Positions 1 through 13,900 of a stretch of 64,000 nt of DNA are shown piece after piece. Source of the DNA: Nemopilema nomurai (taxonomy: Eukaryota > Cnidaria > Scyphozoa > Rhizostomeae > Rhizostomatidae); contig ML133454.1 of NCBI GenBank assembly GCA_003864495.1, positions 3,383,442-3,447,441 of the forward strand, written 5' to 3'. The notes below the pieces were generated by a model that saw nothing but the letters and a program-made list of their open reading frames with translations, had not been told where the DNA came from and searched no databases. The position numbers and the translations under genes are program-made. How positions within the stretch are numbered: position 1 is the first letter of the stretch; each line of letters opens with the position of its first letter.

Positions 1-3000
1 GCAAGGCTATAGCCTTACCAAAATTATGATTTCGATGGAATATTTTTTGTTCAAAATCGGCCTGTTTCTTATATAGTGTTAAAAAGACTATGGTTTCATT
101 ACTTCAAGGATAGTAAAGAGAATTTTCACTTTATAGTCCATTTTATAAAAAGCATTTTTACGACAAAAAAGCAAGGCTTAGCCTTACCAAAATTATGATT
201 TTCGATGGAAAAATTTTTGTTCAAAATCGGCCTGTTTCCTTATATTTGGTTTATGAGCCTTATGGTTTCATTACCAACAAAAAAAGAGAATTTTCACTTT
301 ATAGTCCATTTTAAAAAAGCATTTTACGACAAAAAAGCAAGGCTATAGCCTTACCAAAATTATGATTTTCGATGGAAAATTTTTTGTTCAAAATCGGCCT
401 ATTTCCTTATATTTGGTTTTTATGAGCCTTATGGTTTCATTACTTCAACAATAAGAAAGAGAATTTTCACTTTATAGTCCATTTTAAAAAAGCATTTTTA
501 CGACAAAAAAGCAAGGCTATAGCCTTACCAAAATTATGATTTCGATGGAAAAATTTTTTGTTCAAAATCGGCCTGTTTCTTATATTTGGTTTTTATGAGC
601 CTTATGGTTTCATTACTTCAACAATAGAAAGAGAATTTTCACTTTATAGTCCATTTTATAAAAAGCATTTTACGACAAAAAAGCAAGGCTATAGCCTTAC
701 CAAAATTATGATTTTCGATGGAAAAATTTTTTGTTCAAAATCGGCCTGTTTCCTTATATTGGTGTTAGCCTTATGGTTTCATTACTTCAAGGATAGTAAA
801 GAGAATTTTCACTTTATAGTCCATTTTATAAAAAGCATTTTTACGACAAAAAAGCAAGGCTATAGCCTTACCAAAATTATGATTTTCGATGGAAAAACTT
901 TTTGTTCAAAATCGGCCTGTTTCCTTATATTGGTTAAAAAGACTATGGTTTCATTACTTCAAGGATAGTAAAGAGAATTTTCACTTTATAGTCCATTTTA
1001 TAAAAAGCATTTTTACGACAAAAAAGCAAGGCTATAGCCTTACCAAAATTATGATTTTCGATGGAAAAATTTTTGTTCAAAATCGCCTGTTTCCTTATAT
1101 TTGGTTTTTATGAGCCTTATGGTTTCATTACTTCAACAATAAAAAGAGAATTTTCACTTTATAGTCCATTTATAAAAAGCATTTTTACGACAAAAAAGCA
1201 AGGCTATAGCCTTACCAAAATTATGATTTTCGATGGAAAAATTTTTTGTTCAAAATCGGCCTGTTTCCTTATATTTGGTTTTTATGAGCCTTATGGTTTC
1301 ATTACTTCAAATAAGAAAGAGAATTTTCACTTTATAGTCCATTTTAAAAAGCATTTTTACGACAAAAAAGCAAGGCTATAGCCTTACCAAAATTATGATT
1401 TTCGATGGAAAAATTTTTGTTCAAAATCGGCCTGTTTCCTTATATTTGGTTTTATGAGCCTTATGGTTTCATTACTTCAAGGATAGTAAAGAGAATTTTC
1501 ACTTTATAGTCCATTTTAAAAAGCATTTTTACGACAAAAAAGCAAGGCTATAGCCTTACCAAAATTATGATTTTCGATGGAAAAATTTTTTGTTCAAAAT
1601 CGGCCTGTTTCCTTATATTTGGTTTTATGACTTATGGTTTCATTACTTCAAAATAAGAAAGAGAATTTTCACTTTATAGTCCATTTTATAAAAAGCATTT
1701 TTACGACAAAAAAGCAAGGCTATAGCCTTACCAAAATTATGATTTTCGATGGAAAAATTTTTTGTTCAAAATCGGCCTGTTTCCTTATATTTGGTTTTTA
1801 TGAGCCTTATGGTTTCATTACTTCAAGAATAGTAAAGAGAATTTTCACTTTATAGTCCATTTTATAAAAAAGCATTTTTACGACAAAAAAGCAAGGCTAT
1901 AGCCTTACCAAAATTATGATTTTCGATGGAAAAATTTTTTGTTCAAAATCGGCCTGTTTCCTTATATTGGTTTTTATGAGCCTTATGGTTTCATTACTTC
2001 AACAAGAAAAGAGAATTTTCACTTTATAGTCCATTTTATAAAAAGCATTTTACGACAAAAAAGCAAGGCTAGCCTTACCAAAATTATGATTTTCGATGGA
2101 AAAATTTTTTGTTCAAAATCGGCCTGTTTCCTTATATTGGTTTTTATGAGCCTTATGGTTTCATTACTTCAACAATAAGAAAGAGAATTTTCACTTTATA
2201 GTCCATTTATAAAAAGCATTTTTACGACAAAAAAGCAAGGCTATAGCCTTACCAAAATTATGATTTTCGATGGAAAAATTTTTGTTCAAAATCGGCCTGT
2301 TTCCTTATATTTGGTTTTTATGAGCCTTATGTTTCATTACTTCATACAAAGAAAAAAATTTTCACTTTATAGTCCATTTTAAAAAGCATTTTTACGACAA
2401 AAAAGCAAGGCTATAGCCTTACCAAATTATGATTTTCGATGGAAAAATTTTTGTTCAAAATCGGCCTGTTTCCTTATATTTGGTTTTTATGAGCCTATAT
2501 GGTATAGTTTACGTACAAAAAAGCAAGGCTATAGCCTTACCAAAATTATGATTTTCGATGGAAAATTTTTGTTCAAAATCGGCCTGTTTCCTTATATTTG
2601 GTTTTTATGAGCCTTATGGTTTCATTACTTCAAATAGTAAAGAGAATTTTCACTTTATAGTCCATTTTATAAAAAGCATTTTTACGACAAAAAAGCAAGG
2701 CTATAGCCTTACCAAAATTATGATTTTCGATGGAAAAATTTTTTGTTCAAAATCGGCCTGTTTCCTTATATTTGGTTTTTATGAGCCTTATGGTTTCATT
2801 ACTTCAATAAGAAAAAATTCACTTTATAGTCCATTTTATAAAAAGCATTTTTACGACAAAAAAGCAAGGCTATAGCCTTACCAAAATTATGATTTTCGAT
2901 GGAAAAATTTTTTCAAATCGGCCTGTTTCCTATTATTTGGTTTTTATGAGCCTTATGGTTTCATTACTTCAACAAGAGAAAGAGAATTTTCACTTTATAG

Positions 3001-5802
3001 TCCATTTTATAAAAAGCATTTTTACGACAAAAAAGCAAGGCTATAGCCTTACCAAAATTATGATTTTCGATGGAAAAATTTTTGTTCAAAATCGGCCTGT
3101 TTCCTTATATTTGGTTTTTATGAGCCTTATGGTTTCATTACTTCAATACAAAGAAAAAATTTTCACTTTATAGTCCATTTTATGAAAAGCATTTTTACGA
3201 CAAAAAAGCAAGGCTATAGCCTTACCAAAATTATGATTTTCGATGGAAAAATTTTTTGTTCAAAATCGGCCTGTTTCCTTATATTTGGTTTTTATGAGCC
3301 TTATGGTTTCATTACTTCAACAATAAAAAGAGAATTTTCACTTTATAGTCCATTTTATGAAAAGCATTTTTACGACAAAAAAGCAAGGCTATAGCCTTAC
3401 CAAAATTATGATTTTCGATGGAAAAATTTTTGTTCAAAATCGGCCTGTTTCCTTATTTGGTTTTTATGAGCCTTATGGTTTCATTACTTCATACAAAGAA
3501 AAGAATTTTCACTTTATAGTCCATTTTATGAAAAGCATTTTTACGACAAAAAAGCAAGGCTCTAGCCTTACCAAAATTATGATTTTCGATGGAAAAACTT
3601 TTTTGTTCAAAATCGGCCTGTTTCCTTATATTTGGATGAGCCTTATGGTCATTTTACGTCAAAAAAGCAGGCAATACCTACCAAAATTATGTTTCGAGAA
3701 AAATTTTTTTCAAAATCGGCCTGTTTCCTTATATTTGGTTTTTATGAGCCTTATGGTTTCATTACTTCAACAATAGAAAGAGAATTTTCACTTTATAGTC
3801 CATTTTATAAAAGCATTTTTACGACAAAAAAGCAAGGCTATAGCCTTACCAAAATTATGATTTTCGATGGAAAAATTTTTGTTCAAAATCGGCCTGTTTC
3901 CTTATATTTGGTTTTTATGAGCCTTATGGTTTCATTACTTCAACAAAGAAAGAGAATTTTCACTTTATAGTCCATTTTATAAAAGCATTTTTACGACAAA
4001 AAAGCAAGGCTATAGCCTTACCAAAATTATGATTTTCGATGGAAAAATTTTTGTTCAAAATCGGCCTGTTTCCTTATATTTGGTTTTATGAGCCTTATGG
4101 TTTCATTACTTCAAATAGAAAGAGAATTTTCACTTTATAGTCCATTTTATAAAAAGCATTTTTACGACAAAAAAGCAAGGCTATAGCCTTACCAAAATTA
4201 TGATTTTCGATGGAAAAATTTTTTGTTCAAAATCGGCCTGTTTCCTTATATTTGGTTTTTATGAGCCTTATGGTTTCATTACTTCAAATAAGAAAGAGAA
4301 TTTTCACTTTATAGTCCATTTTATAAAAAGCATTTTTACGACAAAAAAGCAAGGCTATAGCCTTACCAAAATTATGATTTTCGATGGAAAAATTTTTGTT
4401 CAAAATCGGCCTGTTTCCTTATATTTTTTTATGAGCCTTATGGTTTCATTACTTCAACAAGAAAAAATTTTCACTTTATAGTCCATTTTATAAAAGCATT
4501 TTTACGACAAAAAAGCAAGGCTATAGCCTTACCAAAATTATGATTTTCGATGGAAAAATTTTTGTTCAAAATCGGCCTGTTTCCTTATATTTGGTTTTTA
4601 TGAGCCTTATGGTTTCATTACTTCAAATAGTAAAGAGAATTTTCACTTTATAGTCCATTTTATAAAAAGCATTTTTACGACAAAAAAGCAAGGCTATAGC
4701 CTTACCAAAATTATGATTTTCGATGGAAAAATTTTTGTTCAAAATCGGCCTGTTTCCTTATATTTGGTTTTTATGAGCCTTATGGTTTCATTACTTCAAA
4801 TAAGAAAGAGAATTTTCACTTTATAGTCCATTTTATAAAAAGCATTTTTACGACAAAAAAGCAAGGCTATAGCCTTACCAAAATTATGATTTTCGATGGA
4901 AAAATTTTTGTTCAAAATCGGCCTGTTTCCTTATATTTGGTTTTATGAGCCTTATGGTTTCATTACTTCTACAAGAAAAAGAGAATTTTCACTTTATAGT
5001 CCATTTTATAAAAAGCATTTTTACGACAAAAAAGCAAGGCTATAGCCTTACCAAAATTATGATTTTCGATGGAAAAATTTTTGTTCAAAATCGGCCTGTT
5101 TCCTTATATTTGGTTTTTATGAGCCTTATGGTTTCATTACTTCAAGGATAGAAAGAGAATTTTCACTTTATAGTCCATTTTATAAAAAGCATTTTTACGA
5201 CAAAAAAGCAAGGCTATAGCCTTACCAAAATTATGATTTTCGATGGAAAAATTTTTGTTCAAAATCGGCCTGTTTCCTTATATTTGGTTTTTATGAGCCT
5301 TATGGTTTCATTACTTCAAATAGAAAGAGAATTTTCACTTTATAGTCCATTTTATAAAAAGCATTTTTACGACAAAAAAGCAAGGCTATAGCCTTACCAA
5401 AATTATGATTTTCGATGGAAAAATTTTTGTTCAAAATCGGCCTGTTTCCTTATATTTGGTTTTTATGAGCCTTATGGTTTCATTACTTCAACAATAAGAA
5501 AGAGAATTTTCACTTTATAGTCCATTTTATAAAAAGCATTTTTACGACAAAAAAGCAAGGCTATAGCCTTACCAAAATTATGATTTTCGATGGAAAAATT
5601 TTTGTTCAAAATCGGCCTGTTTCCTTATATTTGGTTTTTATGAGCCTTATGGTTTCATTACTTCAACAATAGAAAGAGAATTTTCACTTTATAGTCCATT
5701 TTATAAAAAGCATTTTTACGACAAAAAAGCAAGGCTATAGCCTTACCAAAATTATGATTTTCGATGGAAAAATTTTTGTTCAAAATCGGCCTGTTTCCTT
5801 AT
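1..5802 (+). repeat. 174-bp satellite, array 1 (about 33 monomers)
   Basis: This is a head-to-tail tandem repeat with a period near 174 bp, varying about 170-176. It is AT-rich. Each monomer carries the perfect 14-bp palindrome AAGGCTATAGCCTT, followed by a block with GATTTTCGATGG, then CAAAATCGGCCTGTTTCC, then CTTATGGTTTCATTACTTCA, a short variable stretch, and GAGAATTTTCACTTTATAG. Units between about 1 and 4500 show many small deletions, and some are shortened, for example around 2495-2530 and 3630-3710. Units from about 4500 to 5800 are much cleaner. The array runs off the left edge of the window and stops abruptly inside a monomer after CCTTAT. The open frames in it come from repeat translation and should not be read as genes. 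Confidence 0.97.
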
Positions 5803-6646
5803 TGAAATAGAAATTGGTAGAAGTGGCTTTTACAATTCAATAGGAATGTGATTAAGCTATCAGATTGCTGAAGTAAATATTGACAAAAAATTTGACAAAA
5901 AAGAAAGGAAATATAATTGAATAAATTGCACCTAGTGTGTGCGTACATCTGAGATATCTGCAAAATAAAGAAACTATTGCTCCAAACAAAAAGTTACACC
6001 GATCTTCCAAATCAACGTTGATTTCACCGAACTTTCAATCCAAAAACACATTTGTAGATACGCAAAGTATATAATAATCAAAGGTCTAGAATTTCAAGCA
6101 CAAAGAAGTAATCAAAACATCGGCATGCGCTTGAAAACAGTCATACAAGTAGTTCGGCATAAAGGGCCTAAAAGCAGAAACCTTACAGACATTTGCTCCT
6201 CAACAATGAAATGCAATTGATAGATACGTCTTGTGATACGTTACAAATTATAGAACTTATGAACTCGGCTTACCACAAAATACGATGTGAGAAATTGTGT
6301 ACACAAAAGCTAAAAGGAGTGTCCAGCCACTCTTCCGCGCCATTTTGGATCACACTTGACACCCAGCCCCTCGAGACCACTGTTCGTGACGGTCACGATC
6401 CCAGTGGGTTCCAATCCCCTACACCAAAATAAACAGAAATCAGACGAGACGTCAACACTACCTAGTCTCTGCAGCAAAACTGTATCTAGAGACGTACCTT
6501 GACAATTTGTGGTAAAGGGGCGTAAACGGTTGAATTCATCGACCAAAATAAAACTTATATGTTTTATCAGTATTATTTTGTTAATTACGAGCAAATAAGA
6601 TACTTCCGCATGCTACCCCAATGTTTTCTGCCACAAATCGTCCTTG
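5803..6646. other. Non-coding flank between satellite and TIR element
   Basis: This is unique AT-rich sequence beginning at the sharp satellite edge. I see no exon with family similarity. A stretch at about 6320-6430 is more GC-rich than its surroundings and contains GGGTTCCAATCCCC, which resembles an RNA polymerase III B box. No matching A box lies upstream on that strand, so no SINE or tRNA is called. Confidence 0.5.
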
Positions 6647-7059
6647 ACACGCTTTTTTAAGGAACTTTATAAGGACCTACATGTAGAAGGCTGAAATATA
6701 TAAAGAACTTATACTACTAAAAACGAAATCCCTAAGGAACTTTTCGATTTGAAAATCTTTATAACTGCAAGCATCAAGAGCTAAAAGCCCGTTCCATTTA
6801 TTTGCAGTCAATACTCGCATAGATTGTTTGCTATTCGTGTTTCAAGTGCTTTACTGAGTAGTTTCCGCATATTCTATCTCGCCCCTCTCTCTATTAAGTG
6901 TTAAGACTTATTGATGTGCAGTGAAAATTAAGGAACTTTTAAGCCCGCGCAGCGGGGTATTAGGGGCTAGTTTGGTACTAAAATCTGATGACTTGAGGTC
7001 TACCAATAAGGAACTTTTGGAACTAGGCCTTGTGGTAGGTTCCTTATAAAAAAGCGTGT
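6647..7059 (+). mobile_element. Small non-autonomous TIR element, copy 1
   Basis: The 413-bp element starts with ACACGCTTTTTTAAGGAAC and ends with GTTCCTTATAAAAAAGCGTGT-type sequence (its last bases are AAGCGTGT), which are inverted repeats of each other. The interior repeats the motif AAGGAACTTT several times. A second copy in the opposite orientation lies at 44882-45261 with clear similarity along its length. There is no transposase frame. I could not find a convincing target-site duplication, so the superfamily is undetermined. Confidence 0.8.
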
Positions 7060-7910
7060 ATATATTTGCTTTATAAAGTCAAGATACGCCTCTACCGACC
7101 ATCAATAACATTAACCGGCCATCCATAGAAATTGCCAACAACTTTCTAAAAGTGGGAAGATGCACCCCCTACACCCCCCCCCCCCGCTAGGTACGCTCTT
7201 GACTGCATCCATCCGCTTCTAGCGAAGAGGAAGTTCGCATTTTAAGCAAAAGTATGAATATGAGGTAACAAACTACAAAAATGTCACATTTTCAGGATCC
7301 GCAATTCTTATAGCTATCATTATTTCGCTTTTGGCTATTTCATTGATATTTTATTAATAAAGTTTTCGCGTTGGCATCCAAACGAAATCGAAAAGTTTTG
7401 TGTTCGGGCTAATTCCAGCATGCTGTATAATCCAATCAAGAAAAAGCTACTTGCATATGAGTCCGTAGGGTGTGCACCTTGACTCGTAACACAAATTGTT
7501 TTCGAATGTTGTATTTCAAGGAAGAGCTATGACGTCCCCCTCGACTGAGGACATATGAATGTCATTCAGATGACGATTACCCATTGATCTTTTCCACTTT
7601 CACCTTTTCTAGAAACCCTGCCCACTGGTGTTTTTCTCCTTCCGGAGTCCCTGAGCAAATCTAAAGGCCAGACCGCAAAAATGTTGGATATCAAAACACG
7701 TCAGCGACATTGATCAGGGTGTGATCGTCTAAAGGAAGTTACGATCCCCTCAAACGCGGGAAAACCGAGGGATTGCTTTGAAGGCGTACACGAGTCAGTT
7801 TTGACCAGGAAGAAGGGAAAACTGTCATACTAATCCAAATGGTTTGCATAAACAGTACGCACAAACAGGAATAAAACAACTTTAGTACTTCAGCTATCGT
7901 TTCTTGTAAA
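7060..7910. other. Upstream flank of integrin alpha gene
   Basis: No coding exon is visible here. The stretch includes a short C-rich run around 7150-7185. It should contain the promoter and 5' untranslated region of the integrin-like gene if that gene is intact, but I found no convincing TATA box or other decisive promoter element. Confidence 0.4.
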
Positions 7911-10900
7911 ATGGAAGCGGTTTTTACAAAGCTCTTCTTTCTGTATGGAATTTTTATAAGAACCAGTGACTGCTTCAATGTCGACTTGAAGTCACAAAAA
8001 GTATTCTCTGGCACAGGCGGGGAATATTTTGGTTTTTCAGTAGCCCTTCATAAGGCTGAAAATGCATATTGGTAAGTTCTGATCGATTCAATTTTGTGCA
8101 ATCTTCTTATTTTAGACTTTCATTGCTTTCACACTGTTGTTATAGTTATGGAGCATCAGTGTGTCTGGCGTGATTTGTGTTGGTCGGACCTGTCTTCTAG
8201 GCAATGTTTACATCTTTCACATTATCAACATTTGCCGTCTACTTCAAGTTGTAATTAACTGTTTATCCGAAGTTTTGAACATATATTGTTTTCCGCAACT
8301 GTAGTATATTGTTTAACTTTTCGTGCCCAATATTTGCAATGAGTTGACACTTTGATGACAAAAACAGTATATTTTATCAAAATTTCAATATTGATATTGG
8401 ATGTCAAGTGTCAGACTTTTCATTGAAAACTGTTATATTGAGTACTGAAGGCACTTTAGAATCCTGACTGTTTACTTTTGACCTGTTCCTAAGTGCCTTT
8501 AAAATAAAATTAAAGGAGGCTAGTGCAAAAATTAATTTCTGAGTATTACTTTGATGATTGGTGATGATGGTGATTTTGGTCATCTCCAAGGGGAAATTGT
8601 TCACATTAAAGATCATTCGACTACATTTTTTTCTAGAACAGTTAAATTTTTTAGCAGTGATATTGTAAATTTTAAGTTTAATTTGAAGGTGTTGCTTTTC
8701 TAAAACAGGGCTTTAGTAGGGGCACCCTTGAGTAACAACACTGGAATCAGAACTGCAGAAAAGAATGGTGCCGTATACAGGTGTCCAGTTAGTGGAGGTT
8801 CTTGCATCAATATGGCAATTGATGACAGTGGTAAGTTTTTTAATGGAATTACACTGCTTTTCCTCTTAAACTGACAACTATTGGTCTCTGAAGATGACAT
8901 TTTTTCATGTTAGATGCTAGATAGGATGCCTTCTTTTATTTGTATTTTACCTGCCCTCTTGTCTTAAATGTAATTGCTATGTTAATGTTGATTTCAGGTA
9001 TGCATAATTATTTATTCTTTATTGAAGTGCTTCAATTTACTTTTAGCTCCACGTTCTGATGAGACAAAAAAGGGACAGTGGATGGGTGCTTCAATAATTT
9101 CAATGGGACATAATCAAGCAGTCATTGTAAGCACATGCAATTTTTGGTTGGGTGCTTTTTTATCAACAAGTAATAGAAACTCAAATAAAATAAAGAAGCA
9201 TCAATACTTACAACTGCACCATCAAAGCACAATTAAATCTATAAACTAATCATCTCCGCACCATGATGACTCATAGTTTTCTTCTTCTACTCTAGATGTA
9301 AAATGAGTACACTCTTATTGTTGAAGTAAAGCATTTTCAAGTAGAAAGCAACTAAGAAGTTGGAGTAAAAAGCTTTTTTAGAATTGGGTTTATTGCTTTA
9401 ACATTTTTCTAAAGGTCTCATTAACAATAAACCTCAAAATAACAGCAAATAATTCTCTGATTGTGTGTTAGTTTCCTAAAAATGCTACCACTTAAATGTA
9501 ACTTCAATGAACTTAAACCCTCATCCACAGTGATTTGCCTACTGTTTAAAATATTTTATTCATTACAAGGCACCAAGAAGCTTCAAACTTTTGTATAAAT
9601 TCCAAAAAATATAAAAACTATTTACATTTAACTATTTTTGACATATTGCTCATAGATGCAGTTCAGAAAATGAGGAGAAACATTTAAAGATTAAGCTTCA
9701 ATGATCATTAAAATTTACCCGAAGAACTTTAAGCTTTCAGTGAGTTGAATGGGTCTTAGAAATCTAATTTTTGTCAAATGTGTTGACATTGAAATTTTAA
9801 GCTTATCTCTTGAAGTGCAGGAAAATTTTGGTCATCACCAAAATTCAAAAACAAATCAATAGTTCAGGGTTATGTTTCAATGGCAACCTGTCACATATTA
9901 AATGGTTCAGAAAAATGCAATCTAATTTAACTAATGATGTTATAGTACGCATGCTGATATCATGTCCTTTTTGCATTATATTTTTCATTTCATCCCCACA
10001 TAAACTTGTTATGTGTCCCTGCATTACCTGTTTTATTGTATCTCTTCTGCCAAATGTTTTTATCAGATGTGAAGTAAACCAAATAAATGTATTAATATTT
10101 ATATTCTTTGTGAGTGGGTGCATGAATATAATTTTCAAAAACGCCTTGAACTAAAGTATGAACTAAGGTTTTTTTGCCTTGAAAGCTTTATTTCAAACAA
10201 AGTTGACTTACCTCATCTCAGGCTTGTGCGCCCAGATTTATGGATACACCCTATCCAAACTACTGGTTACACGGAAGGTGTGGTGTTGTCGATGGTAAAT
10301 CTTTCAACCCTGGTACTACGTTTTGGAACCCATGTAAAGGCCGTAAGTTAGCTAATTTTTATGTCTTAACTTACAATGGTGACTTGTTTTGAGTAACTTG
10401 CAAAGCATAGTGTTGTTTTTTCTTAATTAATTCTTTGGGATAAATAGGCACCCATACAGGTGCATTTGTAGCCCCCGTGAAATAGGGAGTCTGGAAAAAT
10501 TGTTGCAACTTTTCAGCCACTTGAAAAGAGAAGGTATTAAGCCAATTCTAGAAGTATTTTGTGCAATGGTTTAATGATTTCAAACTTTTACTGCATCTGC
10601 ACAGAAGTGGGGGAGGGGGGGGGGGTGGGTTGGAACCTCCATTCCCCCCTTGGGTATGCCACTGCACTCATTAAAACATGCTTAAATGGGTTTTCACCAT
10701 TGATTTTTGCTGGTGCCCCTTTCCAAAGACTTCTGGTGGTCCTTGTGCTAATTATTATCACCTTTCTCATGCTCTTCATTTCTATCTACAACACCGTTTT
10801 TTCCCTTTCCAATATTTTCCTTTTCCTTTTGTTTTATATTCAAGAATTTCTTTGGCAAAAAGCCAATTGCCTTTGTTTTTTATTTTCTTGGTGCCCATGT

Positions 10901-13900
10901 TGAGATAATGTATGTTTGGCTTGGACCAAAGACAATCCCAGGCAACTTTCTTGTTTCAGTTGTTGTAACTCAAATCTAATGGATGTTACCAGGTTTTCTT
11001 CTCATGAATATATTCCCTTTTTAAGTTTTGCTTAGTTGGAAGTCTTTTCTAATCTAGATACTGAATGCAAATTCTATTTACTTTTTCCTTTACTTTACAG
11101 ATCATTGACTGTGTGTTTGAATACATGCGCTAGAATGTTTCTTTGCAGTATTTTTCAAGTAATTGCCTTTTCCTTGGTTATCCAATATAGAGAATCAGGG
11201 AAATACAGCTTTTGGGTATTGTGAGGCAGGATTCAGCCTTGCAGTTGCAAACAACTGGGTTATTTCTGGGATACCAGGAGTTATGCAAACACTTGGTGAG
11301 GAAAACTTTACAATTGGTCATTTCAAGACAGTAAGATCAATTAATGGTGGTACTTTTGTGGAAAATAGATAAATCATAATTTTTATAATTTAAGGTTTTA
11401 CCTTTGTGAAAAGGATTGAGTTTGAAAGTTTGAAGATTATGCTTTAGGTTATGGGCTATGAATAGTTGGTCTGAAGGCCTTTGTATTATTATAAATTCCT
11501 GAATTCCAACAGGTTCCTAAATAAATTCCTATGTCTAGCCTCTTTTGGCCCTCTCATTTATCAATTTTGCCCCTTCTTTAACCTAAAGCTTCAAGTTATG
11601 ACTTGTTCTTTGATTCAGGACATTTTCAATGCAACTATCAGTTGTTGTAATGTAAGACACTGTAACATTAAGAATTAACTGTTGACAGTGTCTTGAACAT
11701 TATATAAATGCTTGGAAGGCTTAATATTTTTCATTCTGTTTTCTCTTCAGATTCTTTTTCAACAACCTCTACCATCTTTTGTTGCATGCTCACAATAAAA
11801 ATGGGTTTATCTTTACAGGGCGCTTTGCTGTTCAGAGTTTGCCAAAAGTACTTCAAGGCAACGTAGACTTTTATGTAACTAATAAGGACAGGCTTGAAAC
11901 TGGTGATACCATGGGTGAGATATTAGTTATTTCAAATCCTAATAATGCATGCTGTATTTTTGTTTGTTAAGTACTGATTGTGAAGATCATCCATCTGAAG
12001 AGCCAGATCAAGCTGCAAATGACATGTGCTTTGATATCAGTTTATCTGGCTACAAGAATGGGTTCTCCTTTGGTTTAGGATTAAAGTATGATATTGGGTA
12101 TTGGTTTGACATATTTTTAAGGGTGGTAAGATACCTGATATCCTTTAAAGTTATCCTATGGGATCCTATAAGATCTTGCAGGATCTCAGACAAGTTCTTG
12201 TATGAGGTTCTCAACTGGATCCTAACAGGATCCTACCTTGTAATCTTGTTCAAAGAGTGAAGTAGTTGTTTGCTATAATTATACTGCACTTTATGATCTC
12301 AGTTGGCAATAAAGACTCCGAAATGATTGTATGCAGTTATTCTCACTCTTGCTAGGAGTTTTTAGTAGTGTAGCTTTAGTTATTGGCTTGAGTTACCTAA
12401 GTCTGACATGCAAGCTTCTATGAATGAATCTCAGTGTCATATTCCTGTCCATTATTATTCAATCAACTATTCAACCATTCTGTATTTTCAGCATCTTAGT
12501 TGAAGTCATTGCTATTTTGAGTCCCTATTACTTCTCTCAATACAAAGTGGAATTATAAGGTTGTGTTCTAATAAAGAACTCTAATTTAAGAAGCATTATC
12601 GATCACTGTGCATAAAGTATGTTTTATATGTGTTTTAGGATACAGCATTTCTTGGGGAAACTTCTCTGGTGCCCCAATGGAGGTATGTAAAATAATTCAA
12701 AATACCTCATGAGATCTTTTGTTCAGAGTATCGGCATCTCTGGTTCTTAGCCGTAGCTTACAGGCAGTCCATATGGTTGCATTTCTGCTGTGTTTTCATT
12801 TGCATCTTTTTTACCTCAGACTTGAATAGTACATCCTTTCAACTGCATTGAGTAGATATTGTATATGTATTTGATTCAACGTAAGCATACCTTTCTTCAA
12901 CAAATTGAAACTGCTTTCTTGTAAGATCTCGTAAGGAATGAGGGTTTTTATTTAAAAAAATGTTTGCGACTTCAACTATAAGTGGCAGTATTGATACGTT
13001 TAGTGAGCATGGTATACAGATTCAGAATTATATACATACAGCTAAGATGTTAGTTTTATATGAGGGCATAAGTTTTAGTAAGGAACAGTAATAGATTGAT
13101 ACCATTTCCAGTCTATGAGCATTGATACAATTTCCAGTCTATGTGCATTGATTGTGTTATTGACAATGAGTGATATTTTGATTTGTTTTGAAGATATTGT
13201 TGGTGGTGCACCAAATGGCAGTAACCGAAAGGGAAAGGTCTGAACACTTTCTAGCACAAAGAGAATAACTTCAATGTCTATTTTATTAAAATTCATAGAC
13301 CTAGTTGTTGGTAAACAGAAACAAATTACAATTATCAGTGCAATGGGAATATAATATTTGGTTATTTTGGTCATACAGCAAATGTTCTTATTTGACAGAG
13401 TCATCAATGGTGTGATAAACAATAAATCTTTGTGCTCCATTGCCATCACTTTTCCAATTCTTTGGTGTTGTCATCTTACGGAGAGGATGATTTACTGGCC
13501 ACATTTTTTCTCATCTGTGCAACACTTTCTCATATTTCAAATCACGTTTTCAGGTGATAATCTACCAGCTGAAGGGATTTATCCCAACATTTGCAGTCAT
13601 TGAAAGTACAGATGCAGTAAGTTCTCTAACTTGCATGAATTTACATTCGAATTATTGAAGGGGCAAATTCTAGTTCCACCGTGTACACCAAATAAAAAAA
13701 ACTTCTGTTGACGTGACACAGTATCAATGGCATTTTGCAAAGATACTCATCAATGTCATACTTGAGTGTCATCAATGTATGATATCATGTCAGTAACTAA
13801 AGGGGTAAAAAGTGTGGTATTAAAGGAATCAGTTGAATAAGTCGTCTTATCACTGCCTAAAATTTTGGTTTTGGTGTTTTCCTGGTTCTGTTGACCCTGG

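Noticed and set aside
558..5151. Repeated open frames with MIFDGKIF and FITS-type peptides in the satellite arrays
   Set aside because: They recur once per monomer in shifting frames, follow the repeat period, and are broken by single-base variants. They are translations of satellite DNA.
1..5802. CRISPR-like array (regular repeats with short variable segments)
   Set aside because: The conserved part is about 165 bp and the variable part only 5-12 bases. There are no cas genes and the context is an animal genome. It is a satellite.
6310..6430. tRNA gene or tRNA-derived SINE
   Set aside because: A B-box-like GGTTCCAATCC is present, but there is no A box at the right distance on that strand, no cloverleaf and no A-rich tail.
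9810..10154. Overlapping ~100-codon frames on both strands in an integrin intron
   Set aside because: They lie between well-defined exons 9126 and 10222, have no family similarity and include no splice-consistent segment.
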